In this document: positions 44,270-53,182 of the stretch, in pieces | How positions within the stretch are numbered: the first letter of the stretch is position 1 | How the letters are laid out: every line of letters starts with the position of its first letter | From: Pseudomonadota bacterium | GTDB taxonomy: Bacteria; Pseudomonadota; Gammaproteobacteria; UBA9214 | DNA: 64,000 nt | NCBI GenBank assembly: GCA_041395565.1 | Contig: JAWLAI010000010.1 | Span: 96,016 to 160,015 of the forward strand | Direction of reading: 5' to 3' | Notes under the pieces: generated by a model | What the model was told of the DNA's origin: nothing | Seen by the model: only the letters and a program-made list of their open reading frames with translations | Database searches by the model: none | Translations under genes and position numbers: made by a program

Positions 44270-47200
44270 CCGGCCGGGTCGGTGGTGGCGGGCACGGATG
44301 CGCGGTCCTTGCCGTGGTCCTTCGCCAGCAGCAGGTAGATCGAGGGCAGGACGAACAGCGTGAACACGGTGCCGATGGTCATGCCGCCGACCAGTACCAG
44401 GCCGATCGAGTTGCGGGCGGCGGCGCCGGCACCGGTGACCAGGGTGAGCGGAAAGTGGCCGGCCACGGTGGCGATGCTGGTCATCAGCACGGGGCGCAGG
44501 CGGGTCATGGCCGCGAGCCGCACCGCCTCGTGCTTGGCCCTGCCCTGTTCCTGCAGCTTGTTGGCGAATTCCACGATCAGGATGCCGTTCTTGGCGATCA
44601 GCCCGACCAGCGTCACCAGGCCGACCTGCGCGTAGATATTGAGTGTGGTCGTCCAGCCGCTGGTCCAGTACGGGATGTTCGGATTCGGCATCTTCAGGAA
44701 CGTGAACAGCAGCGCGCCGAACATGGCCAGCGGTACCGAGCCAAACAGGATGATGCAGGGATCGCGGAACGAATTGAACTGCACCGCCAGCGCCAGGAAG
44801 ATCATCACGATCGCGAGCACGAAGGCCGGCAGGAACTTGTTGCCCTCGGTGCGCAGCTGGCGTGACTCACCGGTGTAGTCGATCGAGTAGCCGGGCGGCA
44901 GGATCTCGCGGGCCGCCTGTTCCAGGACCGTGAGCGCCTGGTCCAGCGTGCGGTTGGTCATGCCGGACAGCTTCACCGCATTGAGCTGCTGGAAGCGGTT
45001 GAGCGAACGCGGCACCGTCATGTTCTTTATTTGCGCGACCGTGGCGAGCGGCAGCGGCTCCCCCTGCGGTCCGTCGATGTAGAGACCGGTGATCTGGTCC
45101 GGGTTGAGCCGTTCGGCGCGGACGATCTGGGGTATCACCTTGTAGCTGCGTCCGGCGATATTGAAGCGGTTGACGTAGTCGCCGCCGACGGCTGCGGCGA
45201 GGTCGGTACCGACCCGGGACAGGTCCAGGCCGAGCGCGGCCACCTTGTCGCGGTCGATGACCACTTCCGCCTGCGGCTGATCGTACTTGAGGTCGATCTG
45301 CGGCGGAAACAGGAACATGCCGCTCGCCATCGCCTTGGCCTGGATTTGTTCGGCGAATTCGAGCAGGCGTTTGAAGTCGGCGGTCGAGGCGATGATGAAT
45401 TCGATCGGGAAATTGCTGCCGCCGGGCAGCGCCGGCGGCGTCGTGACGAAGATCTGGAAGCCCGGGATGCGGGAGAGCCGGGCCTGCACCTCGGGCTGGA
45501 TCTCGAACACGGTGCGCTCGCGCGGGTCATGCCAGGGCTTGACCACCATGCCGGAAAAGCCGTCCGTATCGTACAGCGACGCGACCGCCGGCGCGAACAG
45601 GATCTGGAAGGACAGGTCCACCTCGGGGGTATCGAGGAAGGCCTGCTCGGCGGCATGGCCGAAGAACGACTTCTGGTCGGCGCTGGCGTTCGCCGCCGTG
45701 TTGATGATGCCGAACAGCACGCTCTGGTCCTCGCTCGGCGCAAGCTCCTTCGGCGACATGTTGTACATCGGGAACGCGGCCAGGAACACCGCCGCCCAGA
45801 CGATGTAGACGAAGAACCGCGCCTGCAGGGTGCGCTCGAGCGCGCGCCCGTAGGCCGTGCGCAGCCGGTCGAAATGATGGTTGACCCAGCCGGTGAACCC
45901 GCGTTCCTCGGCGGCCGCACTGCGCAGCATGTGCGCCGACATCACCGGCGAGAGCGTCAGCGCGACGATGCCGGAAATGGTCACCGTGCCGGCCAGGGTC
46001 AGTGCGAATTCGCGGAACAGTGCGCCGGTCAGCCCACCCTGCAGGCCGATGGGCGTGTACACCGCCGCCAGCGTGATGGTCATGGCGATGATCGGCCCCA
46101 GCAGCTCGCGCGCGCCGATCAGGGCGGCCTCCCGCCGGCTGCGGCCCTCGCGCAGGTGGCGTTCGACGTTTTCCACGACGACGATGGCATCGTCGACCAC
46201 CAGACCGACGGACAGCACGATGGCAAGCAGGGTCAGCAGGTTCAGCGTGAAGCCGAAGGTCTGCATGAGAAAGATGCCGCCGATGAGCGATACGGGGATC
46301 GCGATCATCGGGATCAGCGCCGAGCGTATCGACCCCAGAAACAGGTAGATGACGACGATGACGATCAGCAGCGTATCGCCCAGCGTCTTGGTGACCTCGC
46401 GGATCGCGTTGGAGATGTATTCCGATGCATCGTAACCGATACTGACTTCCAGTCCCTTCGGCACGTCGCGCTTGATGTCGTCGAGTTCCACGCGGGTCCG
46501 CTTGATGACATCGATGGTATTGGCGTTGGGCAGCGGGAAGATGCCCATGAACACCGCGGTCTGACCCGAATACCGGACCGAGGTGTCGTAGTCCTCGGCG
46601 CCGAGCACGACGTCGGCGATGTCCTCCAGGCGCACGATCGTGTCGTCGCTCTGGTATACCACCATGCGCTTGAAATCATCGACCGAGTTGAGGTCGGTAT
46701 TGGCCGTGAGGTTGACCTGGACCAGCGCGCCCTTCGTGCTGCCGACGGCGGCCAGGAAATTGTTGGCCGCGAGCACCCGGCGCACCTGCGCGGGGCTGAT
46801 GTGGAAGGCGGCCATGCGGTCGGGCTTGAGCCAGATACGCATGGCGAAGGTGCGCGCGCCGAGAATCTCGGCGCGCTGCACGCCGGCGACCGAGGCCAGC
46901 CGCGGTTGCACCACGCGCGTGAGATAGTCGGTGATCTCCGCCTGGGTAAGGATGTCGGAGGCGAAGCTGAGATAGGCGGACGCGTACTGGGTATCCGCGG
47001 ATTGCACGCTGATCGAGGGCACCTCCGCCTCGGGCGGCAGGTCGTTGCGCACCTGGTTCACCTTGGCCGTGATATCCGCCAGCGCCTTGGTCGGCTCGTA
47101 GTTCAGCTTGAGGCGGGCGTTGATCAGGGAGAAACCCTGCAGGCTCTTCGACTGCACGTATTCGATGCCGTCGGCGGAGGCGATGGCCTGCTCCAGCGGG

Positions 47201-47397
47201 GTGGTGATGAAGCCGCGCACCAGCTCGGCGCTGGCGCCGACGTAGACGGTCGAAATGCTGACCGTCGAATTCTCGCTGCGGGGATACTGGCGGATATTGA
47301 GCGAGTGCCAGGCCTGCACGCCGGCGATGAGGATCAGCAGATTGACGACGATCGCAAGGACCGGGCGGCGGATGAAGAGATCGGTGAAGGAAGACAT
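44266..47397 (-). CDS. RND-family efflux permease
   Basis: The 1043-residue inner-membrane pump has the AcrB/MexB-type length and layout: F-I-R-R-P-V-L-A-I-V-V-N at the N terminus, two large periplasmic loops, the helix with V-G-L-V-V-D-D-A-I-V-V-V-E-N carrying the proton-relay aspartates, and the C-terminal repeat N-G-I-L-I-V-E-F. It exports drugs or other hydrophobic compounds together with the adaptor encoded upstream. No TolC-type channel gene lies nearby, so an outside channel is needed. Confidence 0.94.
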   Translation of the reverse strand: MSSFTDLFIRRPVLAIVVNLLILIAGVQAWHSLNIRQYPRSENSTVSISTVYVGASAELVRGFITTPLEQAIASADGIEYVQSKSLQGFSLINARLKLNYEPTKALADITAKVNQVRNDLPPEAEVPSISVQSADTQYASAYLSFASDILTQAEITDYLTRVVQPRLASVAGVQRAEILGARTFAMRIWLKPDRMAAFHISPAQVRRVLAANNFLAAVGSTKGALVQVNLTANTDLNSVDDFKRMVVYQSDDTIVRLEDIADVVLGAEDYDTSVRYSGQTAVFMGIFPLPNANTIDVIKRTRVELDDIKRDVPKGLEVSIGYDASEYISNAIREVTKTLGDTLLIVIVVIYLFLGSIRSALIPMIAIPVSLIGGIFLMQTFGFTLNLLTLLAIVLSVGLVVDDAIVVVENVERHLREGRSRREAALIGARELLGPIIAMTITLAAVYTPIGLQGGLTGALFREFALTLAGTVTISGIVALTLSPVMSAHMLRSAAAEERGFTGWVNHHFDRLRTAYGRALERTLQARFFVYIVWAAVFLAAFPMYNMSPKELAPSEDQSVLFGIINTAANASADQKSFFGHAAEQAFLDTPEVDLSFQILFAPAVASLYDTDGFSGMVVKPWHDPRERTVFEIQPEVQARLSRIPGFQIFVTTPPALPGGSNFPIEFIIASTADFKRLLEFAEQIQAKAMASGMFLFPPQIDLKYDQPQAEVVIDRDKVAALGLDLSRVGTDLAAAVGGDYVNRFNIAGRSYKVIPQIVRAERLNPDQITGLYIDGPQGEPLPLATVAQIKNMTVPRSLNRFQQLNAVKLSGMTNRTLDQALTVLEQAAREILPPGYSIDYTGESRQLRTEGNKFLPAFVLAIVMIFLALAVQFNSFRDPCIILFGSVPLAMFGALLFTFLKMPNPNIPYWTSGWTTTLNIYAQVGLVTLVGLIAKNGILIVEFANKLQEQGRAKHEAVRLAAMTRLRPVLMTSIATVAGHFPLTLVTGAGAAARNSIGLVLVGGMTIGTVFTLFVLPSIYLLLAKDHGKDRASVPATTDPAG

Positions 47398-47429
47398 CGC
47401 GCTAACCGTGTGTGTCCGCTACGCCCTGA

Positions 47430-48554
47430 TCACTCGTTGGCGGGCGCGGGCGCAAGCTGCGCGTCCGGCGCCAGGGTATTGTCGACCACCACCGCCATGC
47501 CGGGACGCAGCTTGAACACCCCGCTGGTCACGACCTGGTCGCCGGCCTGCAGGCCGGCGGTGACGGCGACGAAGTCGCCGCGCGTGGCGCCGAGCCGGAC
47601 GATCTGCTGCCGCAGCACCTGCTTGGTCGCGCCGCCGTGCTCGTCGTGCTGGGAATCGATCACGAACACGGTATCGCCATAGGGCGCATACAGCACCGCG
47701 GTCGCGGGAATCGCGAGCACGTCCTGCTGTTCGGACAACGCGACCTCGACATTGACGAACATGCCCGCACGCAGCTTTTCGCCGACATTGCTTATCAGCG
47801 CCTGCACGCGCACGTTGCGGGTCATGGCGTCGATCTCCGGACTCACCGCGTTGATCGTGCCCGCGAAGGTCTCCTGCGGTGCCGCGTCGGTGGATACCCG
47901 CACCGCCATGCCCTGCGCCAGCAGCGGATTCAGCTGCTGCGGGACCGAGAAATTCACGTAGATGGGATCGAGCGTCTGCAGCGTCACGATCGGATCGCCT
48001 TCCCGGAGGATCTGGCCCAGGTTGACCAGGCGCAGTCCGAGCCGGCCGGCGAACGGCGCGCGTATCGTCTTCTTCTCGATTGCCGCGCGGATGGTGTCCG
48101 CCTCGGCGGCGGCCTGCTTGAAGCGGGCGTCGGCGCTGTCGAACTCGGCCTTCGAGGCATTCTTCTCGGCCAGCAGCTCCCGGGTGCGCTCGAGCGTGAG
48201 GCGCGCCAGCGCCACGGCCGCCTCGGCGGCGCGCAGCTGCGCCGACTCCGCGGCGGTATCCAGCCTGACCAGGACGGCGCCGGCATCCACGCGAGCGCCC
48301 GACTCGAACGCGATATCGGCGACTTTACCACCCAGCTCGGCGCCGACCGTGACGCCCTGCACGGCAACCAGCGAGCCGACGGCCGTGACCGCGTCGGGCC
48401 ACGCCTGCGCGCGCGCGCTGTCCGCGGTGACCGTCTCGGGCGGCATCTGCATCGGGATCGAGCTCATCACGCTGAACTGGCGCATCTTGATGGCGGCCGG
48501 CACGCCGATCAGGACGGCCAGGACGACGAGCGTGGTCACGAGCTTTCTGGTCAT
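47430..48554 (-). CDS. RND efflux periplasmic adaptor protein
   Basis: The 374-residue membrane-fusion protein begins with an N-terminal anchor (M-T-R-K-L-V-T-T-L-V-V-L-A-V-L). The lipoyl-like halves are V-G-A-E-L-G-G-K-V-A-D-I and I-R-A-P-F-A-G-R-L-G, separated by an alpha hairpin (about 95-150), and beta-barrel and proximal domains follow. It couples the permease to an outer-membrane channel. The start at 48554 was chosen because the earlier frame has no family counterpart. Its stop is 32 bases before the permease start. Confidence 0.92.
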   Translation of the reverse strand: MTRKLVTTLVVLAVLIGVPAAIKMRQFSVMSSIPMQMPPETVTADSARAQAWPDAVTAVGSLVAVQGVTVGAELGGKVADIAFESGARVDAGAVLVRLDTAAESAQLRAAEAAVALARLTLERTRELLAEKNASKAEFDSADARFKQAAAEADTIRAAIEKKTIRAPFAGRLGLRLVNLGQILREGDPIVTLQTLDPIYVNFSVPQQLNPLLAQGMAVRVSTDAAPQETFAGTINAVSPEIDAMTRNVRVQALISNVGEKLRAGMFVNVEVALSEQQDVLAIPATAVLYAPYGDTVFVIDSQHDEHGGATKQVLRQQIVRLGATRGDFVAVTAGLQAGDQVVTSGVFKLRPGMAVVVDNTLAPDAQLAPAPANE

Positions 48555-48878
48555 GGGAAGCAGGTTCCTGTGCCGTTCATGCAGGGAGCCGCCCGGGCAG
48601 GCACAGCCTGTCTGCTTCCGGGCAGGCCCCAATGGTACTACGAATGATGTGACATTGAACCCGCGCGACCGCCGGCCCCGCCGTCTGCGATCCGGGGGGG
48701 GTGTGGACGTCCCTGCGCGATCCTGCACGCCCGGCATATGCTGCCCGCGGATCGCCCCGGCGGGCGCGCCGGGCTGTCGCAAACCCTCGGGAGGGAAGCT
48801 GCCAGCGCCCGGCAGCCGAATCCCGTGGCGGGGCGAAGCGGCCGTCTCCCGTCCGCTGCCTGCCGCCGCAGCGCGCGC
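48555..48878. other. Intergenic stretch between efflux and kamA operons
   Basis: Open frames here are GC-biased shadows without ribosome sites. It should hold the promoter of the leftward efflux operon and the end of the leftward kamA operon; I find no clear hairpin terminator or promoter box. Confidence 0.35.
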
Positions 48879-49400
48879 TTAGGCCGCCGCTATCAGCGCC
48901 TTCGCATAAATGACCTTGCCATCGCCCGGGGCATAGAAATCCGGCAGCCGTGCCGCCGCATGGAAACCCGCCCGTTCATAGAAATGCCGTGTCGGCGCGT
49001 ATTGCGCGCGCGCCGATGTCTCGGCATACAGCAGGCGTCCGCCCCGCGCGCGCACCGCCGTTTCCGTCGCGGCCAGCAGCTGCTGCCCGAGCCCCCGGCC
49101 CTGCCGGTCCGGGGCGACGACGATCCAGTAGAGATCATAGCTACCGGCGGTGCCGGGAATCTCGCCATAGCAGGTATAGCCAAGCAGCGTTTGCGCCTGT
49201 TCGAGCAGCAGGAATTCATAGCCGCTGGCGCTACCCTGCGACAGGCTTTCCTGGACGAGTTCGGCCGCAATCCCGACCTCCGCGGCGCTGAAAAATCCGG
49301 TCGTGTGCACCAGTGCGCGCACCGCTGCCACGTCGCCGGGCTGCGGCGTCGTGCGCAGCACCACCGCTGCCGGTGTCGGCCGCAGCGTGTCAGCGGGCAT
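48879..49400 (-). CDS. GNAT N-acetyltransferase
   Basis: A 173-residue GNAT protein with the acetyl-CoA motif V-A-P-D-R-Q-G-R-G-L-G-Q-Q-L-L, the preceding D-L-Y-W-I-V-V strand and C-terminal Y-E-R-A-G-F. The start at 49400 overlaps the end of the upstream gene by 11 bases, which makes it the last gene of the kamA operon. In methanogens and some bacteria a GNAT (AblB) acetylates beta-lysine; this protein could do the same, but the substrate is inferred from context only. Confidence 0.85.
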   Translation of the reverse strand: MPADTLRPTPAAVVLRTTPQPGDVAAVRALVHTTGFFSAAEVGIAAELVQESLSQGSASGYEFLLLEQAQTLLGYTCYGEIPGTAGSYDLYWIVVAPDRQGRGLGQQLLAATETAVRARGGRLLYAETSARAQYAPTRHFYERAGFHAAARLPDFYAPGDGKVIYAKALIAAA

Positions 49401-51150
49401 GGTCCGGTTGCCTGGCCGCATGCAGGCCCTGCCACAGGCCCTCGAAGAAGTGCCGGGCATTCTGGCCCAGCGAGCGCGTGCGGTAGCCGCCCTCCTGGGT
49501 CACCAGCACCGGCAGGGCCAGCGCCCCGATCATGCGTCCGTTCTCGTGGAAGTCGCGCGCGGCCAGCGTGAACGAGCCGGTCGGATCGCCCTTCGCGGTA
49601 TCCAGCCCGAGCCCGAGCACCAGGTAACGCGGCGCGAAGCGGATGATGTGTTTCAGCGCGCGCGCGAGATGTTCGCGGTAACCCGCCCCGTCCAGACCTT
49701 CCTTCAGGGGCAGGTTCAGGTTGTAGCCCAATCCCTCACCCGCCCCGCGCTCGTCCTCGAAGCCGCTGAAATACGGATAGGTCTGCCGCGGATTGCCGTG
49801 CAGCGAAACGGTGAGCACGTCGGCGCGCTCGTAGAAGATGTTCTCGGTCCCGTTGCCGTGATGGTAGTCGACATCGAGCACCGCAACCCGGCCGTAGCGG
49901 CTCAGGTAGTTGGCGGCGACCGCCGCCGAATTGAAATAGCAGAATCCGCCGAAGCTCCTGCGCTCGGCATGGTGACCGGGCGGCCGCACCAGCGCGTAGG
50001 CCATACGGTAGCCGTCCACCAGGCACTGTGCGCCGGTCAGCGCGCAGTCGACGGCACCGAGCGCCGCCAGCCAGGCATTGCGGTTCAGGGGCGTGAAGGT
50101 GTCGATGCAGTAATAGCCGGCGCGCAGCGGCAGCTCGCGCGGCGGACGCGCGGCGTTGCGGATCGGGAACACGTAGGGATAGACAGACTTGCCCTGCGGA
50201 ACCCGGGCGCAGGCGCGCATGAGGTACTGCACGAAATCACCGTCGTGCACGGCCTTGATCCAGGACAGCGGGAAGTGGCGGGCCGGCAGCCGCTCGAAGT
50301 ATCCGGTCTTGTCCAGTTCCTGCATGATCGCCTTGATGCGCACGGGCGATTCCACGTAACCCCGCTCGCGCACGTGGTGGATGTCGTGCTTGTCATTGAC
50401 GATCAGCGCGATGCGCCGTGCACGCACCGGGGCCGGGGCTGGCTGGCGCGTGCTGCTGCGGCGGTAGCGCGGCGCCCGCAGCTGCACGGGGTCGTCCTGG
50501 ATGGAGGCGACGACATGCTTGATGTACTCGCGCGGACACAGCGCGCCGTACTTGCGTTCCAGGATGGCGCGCACGATGCGACGCGCGGCGTCCCGGCCCA
50601 GCGGCGCCTGGCTGCCGAGCGGGTCCAGCACCAGGTAGGGCGGATTGTCGCCGCCGGGCGTGACCGGGGTTTCGTAGGCGGTATTGGCCAGCGGCCGCGC
50701 GCCGTAGCGTTCGTAGAATTTCAGGCGCGCCGCATTCTGCGCACGGATCGCCGGGTCGCGCGAGAGCGCCGGATCGTCCGGCAGGCATTCGAAGAACAGT
50801 CCGCACACCTGCAGCGCGGCCGCCTCCTCGCGCACCCGCTCGTACAGCGCCCCGCCGATACCGCCGCCGGTACCGCCGGGCGCGGCGCTGATGTACTCCA
50901 GGTAGGCGAAACGCAGGTCAGGCGCATGCAGCAGCAGCGCGAAGCCGCGCAGTTCGCCCTGGCCGTTTTCCGCTGCCAGCAACCGGGCATGGAAACGGTG
51001 CTTGAGCGGGTCACGCAACTGGTCCGGCAGCTTGGCGATGTCGTCCTCGCCGAGACCGGGGAACTGCGCGCGCAGGATCGCCTGTGCCTGCGCGATCGCG
51101 GTCCGGTTGGCGGACGTGGTGTCGTCGTAGATCTGGCGGATGAGGAACAT
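49390..51150 (-). CDS. Fusion of GNAT acetyltransferase and class II histone deacetylase-like amidohydrolase
   Basis: The 586-residue protein has an N-terminal GNAT-like domain (about 1-165), a linker, and a deacetylase domain (about 245-586) like acetylpolyamine amidohydrolases. The latter keeps R-P-P-G-H-H-A-E (H393, H394), L-D-V-D-Y-H-H-G-N-G-T with zinc ligands D428 and H430, the third ligand D517 in G-L-G-L-D, and T-Q-E-G-G-Y. The N-terminal acetyl-CoA loop reads P-G-G-T-G-G-G-I-G-G-A-L-Y. The start shares one base with the preceding stop. A single protein could thus add and remove an acetyl group, or the GNAT part may only bind substrate. Confidence 0.88.
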   Translation of the reverse strand: MFLIRQIYDDTTSANRTAIAQAQAILRAQFPGLGEDDIAKLPDQLRDPLKHRFHARLLAAENGQGELRGFALLLHAPDLRFAYLEYISAAPGGTGGGIGGALYERVREEAAALQVCGLFFECLPDDPALSRDPAIRAQNAARLKFYERYGARPLANTAYETPVTPGGDNPPYLVLDPLGSQAPLGRDAARRIVRAILERKYGALCPREYIKHVVASIQDDPVQLRAPRYRRSSTRQPAPAPVRARRIALIVNDKHDIHHVRERGYVESPVRIKAIMQELDKTGYFERLPARHFPLSWIKAVHDGDFVQYLMRACARVPQGKSVYPYVFPIRNAARPPRELPLRAGYYCIDTFTPLNRNAWLAALGAVDCALTGAQCLVDGYRMAYALVRPPGHHAERRSFGGFCYFNSAAVAANYLSRYGRVAVLDVDYHHGNGTENIFYERADVLTVSLHGNPRQTYPYFSGFEDERGAGEGLGYNLNLPLKEGLDGAGYREHLARALKHIIRFAPRYLVLGLGLDTAKGDPTGSFTLAARDFHENGRMIGALALPVLVTQEGGYRTRSLGQNARHFFEGLWQGLHAARQPDHAR

Positions 51151-52172
51151 CAGGTCGCAGCGCCGCTGCGCGGATGCGCGTCCGCCACCGCGTCATGCCG
51201 GGGCAGCACGCCAGCCACGATGCACCCGATCAGCGCGGTATAGTCCAGGCCGGCCGCCGCCGCGGCCGCAGCGTAGCCCGCATCCGGCGACAGGCACGGA
51301 TTGGCATTGATCTCCAGCACCTGGGGTGTGCCGTCCGCGTCGAGGCGGATGTCGACGCGCGCATAGCCGCGCAGCCCGAAGTGCTGCCAGCAGGCCCGCG
51401 CCAGCGTCTCCAGGCCATGCCCCGGCTCACTCCCGGCAGCTGACACGAGGAAGCGGCGCGGCGTGTGGTGATACTCGAACGCCGTGCTGTCCCACTTGGC
51501 GGCATAGTTCACGATGCGCGGCTTGCCGGCGGGAAATGCGGAAAAATCGATCTCCGCCACCGGCAGCACGCGCACACCGCCCACCTCCTCGAGCAGCGCG
51601 ATATTGAATTCGCGCCCGTCGACGAAGCGTTCCGCGAACCAGGCGCCGCCATGGCGTGCGCGCTGCTCTGCGATGCGCCGGGCGGCGGCGGCACCGCCCT
51701 GGACCACGGCCCCGTCATCGATGCCGATCGAGGCGTGTTCCCACACCGACTTCACGATCCAGGCACCCGGCCCGCCGGCGCTGCCGTCCTCGCTCCAGGC
51801 GGGGGTCGGCAGGCCGTGCGCGGCGAGCCAGCGCTTGGCCAGCAGCTTGTTCGACGTGAGGTACTGCGCATCGGCGCTGACACCGGTATAGGGAATCCCG
51901 AGCGCATCGAGCAGCTGCGGCACCCAGGCGATGAAGGCGCCGCGCCCGTCGAGCGACTCGACCAGATTGAACGCGAACCGCGGCCGTAGCTGCAGCAGTT
52001 CGTGACGCAGCTGGTCGAGGTTCGTGTTCACCGCGCGCAGCAGCGGCTGGAACCCCAGCGCGCGCAGGGCGGCGCCGACCGCCTCGGCCTCGACGAGCGC
52101 GTCCTGTTCATCAGGCGGGGCGTTGGCAGGCAGGGCGCCGTAGAGGACGGCAACGCGGGTTCTGCGGGTCAT
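51150..52172 (-). CDS. ATP-grasp ligase, D-Ala-D-Ala ligase-like (second)
   Basis: A 340-residue ATP-grasp enzyme with an N-terminal fold like D-Ala-D-Ala ligase (V-A-V-L-Y-G, F-N-L-V-E-S-L-D-G), W-I-V-K-S-V-W-E-H-A-S for ATP binding, R-E-F-N-I-A-L-L and metal-binding residues D274, E287 and N289 (V-D-I-R-L-D, L-E-I-N-A-N). It should join a carboxylate to an amine via an acyl phosphate. It overlaps the first ligase gene by four bases. Cell-wall ligation is unlikely given the operon. Confidence 0.87.
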   Translation of the reverse strand: MTRRTRVAVLYGALPANAPPDEQDALVEAEAVGAALRALGFQPLLRAVNTNLDQLRHELLQLRPRFAFNLVESLDGRGAFIAWVPQLLDALGIPYTGVSADAQYLTSNKLLAKRWLAAHGLPTPAWSEDGSAGGPGAWIVKSVWEHASIGIDDGAVVQGGAAAARRIAEQRARHGGAWFAERFVDGREFNIALLEEVGGVRVLPVAEIDFSAFPAGKPRIVNYAAKWDSTAFEYHHTPRRFLVSAAGSEPGHGLETLARACWQHFGLRGYARVDIRLDADGTPQVLEINANPCLSPDAGYAAAAAAAGLDYTALIGCIVAGVLPRHDAVADAHPRSGAAT

Positions 52173-53182
52173 GGCGCGAGCGCGGATCGCACGCCGGTTC
52201 GCGCAGGCACCAGGGTGCGGGCACGCGCGGCGTCGAGAATCATGCCGATCAGGTCGCGGTAGGCCAGGCCCTGGAAGCGCGCGATGAAGGCAAGGTCGGA
52301 GCGTTCGGGATTCAGACCCGCGAGCGGGTTGACCTCGATGAAGTGCGGACTGCCATCGGCGTCCAGCCGCACGTCGATGCGCCCGGCGTCGCGGCAGCCC
52401 AGCGCGCGCCAGGCGGCGAGCGCGACCTGTTCGACCGCGCGCGCGACGGCGCCGACCTCGAGCCGGTATTCACAGCGTGACTCGAATTCCTCCTTGTTGC
52501 GGAAGGAATACACCTCGCTGTCGCCGGCGCCGGTCGCCAGCACCTCCAGCACGCCGAGCGCGCGCGCAGCGGCGCCGTTGCCGACGATGCCGACGGTGAA
52601 CTCCCGGCCGGGCAGGAAGGTTTCCACGAGCACGGGTTGCGCGAAGCGCGCGAGCAGATCCCGGCAGGTCCGGCCGAGCGTGGCGTGATCGGTGATCTTC
52701 GAGGCCGCGCTGATGCCCTTGCTGGTCCCCTCCGCGACCGGCTTGGCGAACAGCGGCAGTGGCAGGTCGACGTGTACCAGGTCCGCCGCGCTCTCCACCA
52801 CCACGAAGTCCGGTGTCGCGATGCCGCAGTCGCGCACCACGTGCTTGGTGAGACCCTTGTGCAGGCACAGCGCCAGCGTGGTCGCGTCCGAGAAGGTATA
52901 GGGGATCTGCCAGGCGTCGAGCAGCGCGGGGATCTGCGCCTCGCGCGCGACGCCGTGGAGTCCCTCCGCGATGTTGAACACCAGGTCCCAGCGCTCGCCC
53001 GCCAGCAGCCGCGGCATGAGCGCGGCCAGGTTGCCGATCGGCTCGACCGTGTGGCCGAACCCCTCGATGGCGGCGTGGATGGCGCGGATCGTCTCCGGAC
53101 GGTCGAACTCGGCTGCCGTCTCCTCGTCCAGGCCCTGCGCGAGATAGTCGTCGCGCAAGTCGTAGGTGAAACCGATCCTCAC
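52169..53182 (-). CDS. ATP-grasp ligase, D-Ala-D-Ala ligase-like (first)
   Basis: A 337-residue ATP-grasp enzyme. It has L-V-F-N-I-A-E-G-L-H-G, L-F-A-K-P-V-A-E-G-T-S-K-G-I for nucleotide binding, V-E-T-F-L-P-G-R-E-F-T-V-G and the metal residues D270, E283 and N285 in F-I-E-V-N-P-L-A-G-L. It differs clearly from the neighbouring ligase, so the two probably form different amide bonds or use different partners. Its ATG overlaps the kamA stop by four bases. Confidence 0.87.
   Translation of the reverse strand: MRIGFTYDLRDDYLAQGLDEETAAEFDRPETIRAIHAAIEGFGHTVEPIGNLAALMPRLLAGERWDLVFNIAEGLHGVAREAQIPALLDAWQIPYTFSDATTLALCLHKGLTKHVVRDCGIATPDFVVVESAADLVHVDLPLPLFAKPVAEGTSKGISAASKITDHATLGRTCRDLLARFAQPVLVETFLPGREFTVGIVGNGAAARALGVLEVLATGAGDSEVYSFRNKEEFESRCEYRLEVGAVARAVEQVALAAWRALGCRDAGRIDVRLDADGSPHFIEVNPLAGLNPERSDLAFIARFQGLAYRDLIGMILDAARARTLVPARTGVRSALAP

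Noticed and set aside
45031..47682. 883-codon frame antisense to the RND permease
   Set aside because: Composition is Arg/Asp/Gly/His-rich as expected for the reverse of a GC-rich membrane protein gene; no domain is seen.
49303..51243. 646-codon frame antisense to the GNAT-deacetylase fusion
   Set aside because: The opposite strand carries complete deacetylase motifs, and this frame shows none.
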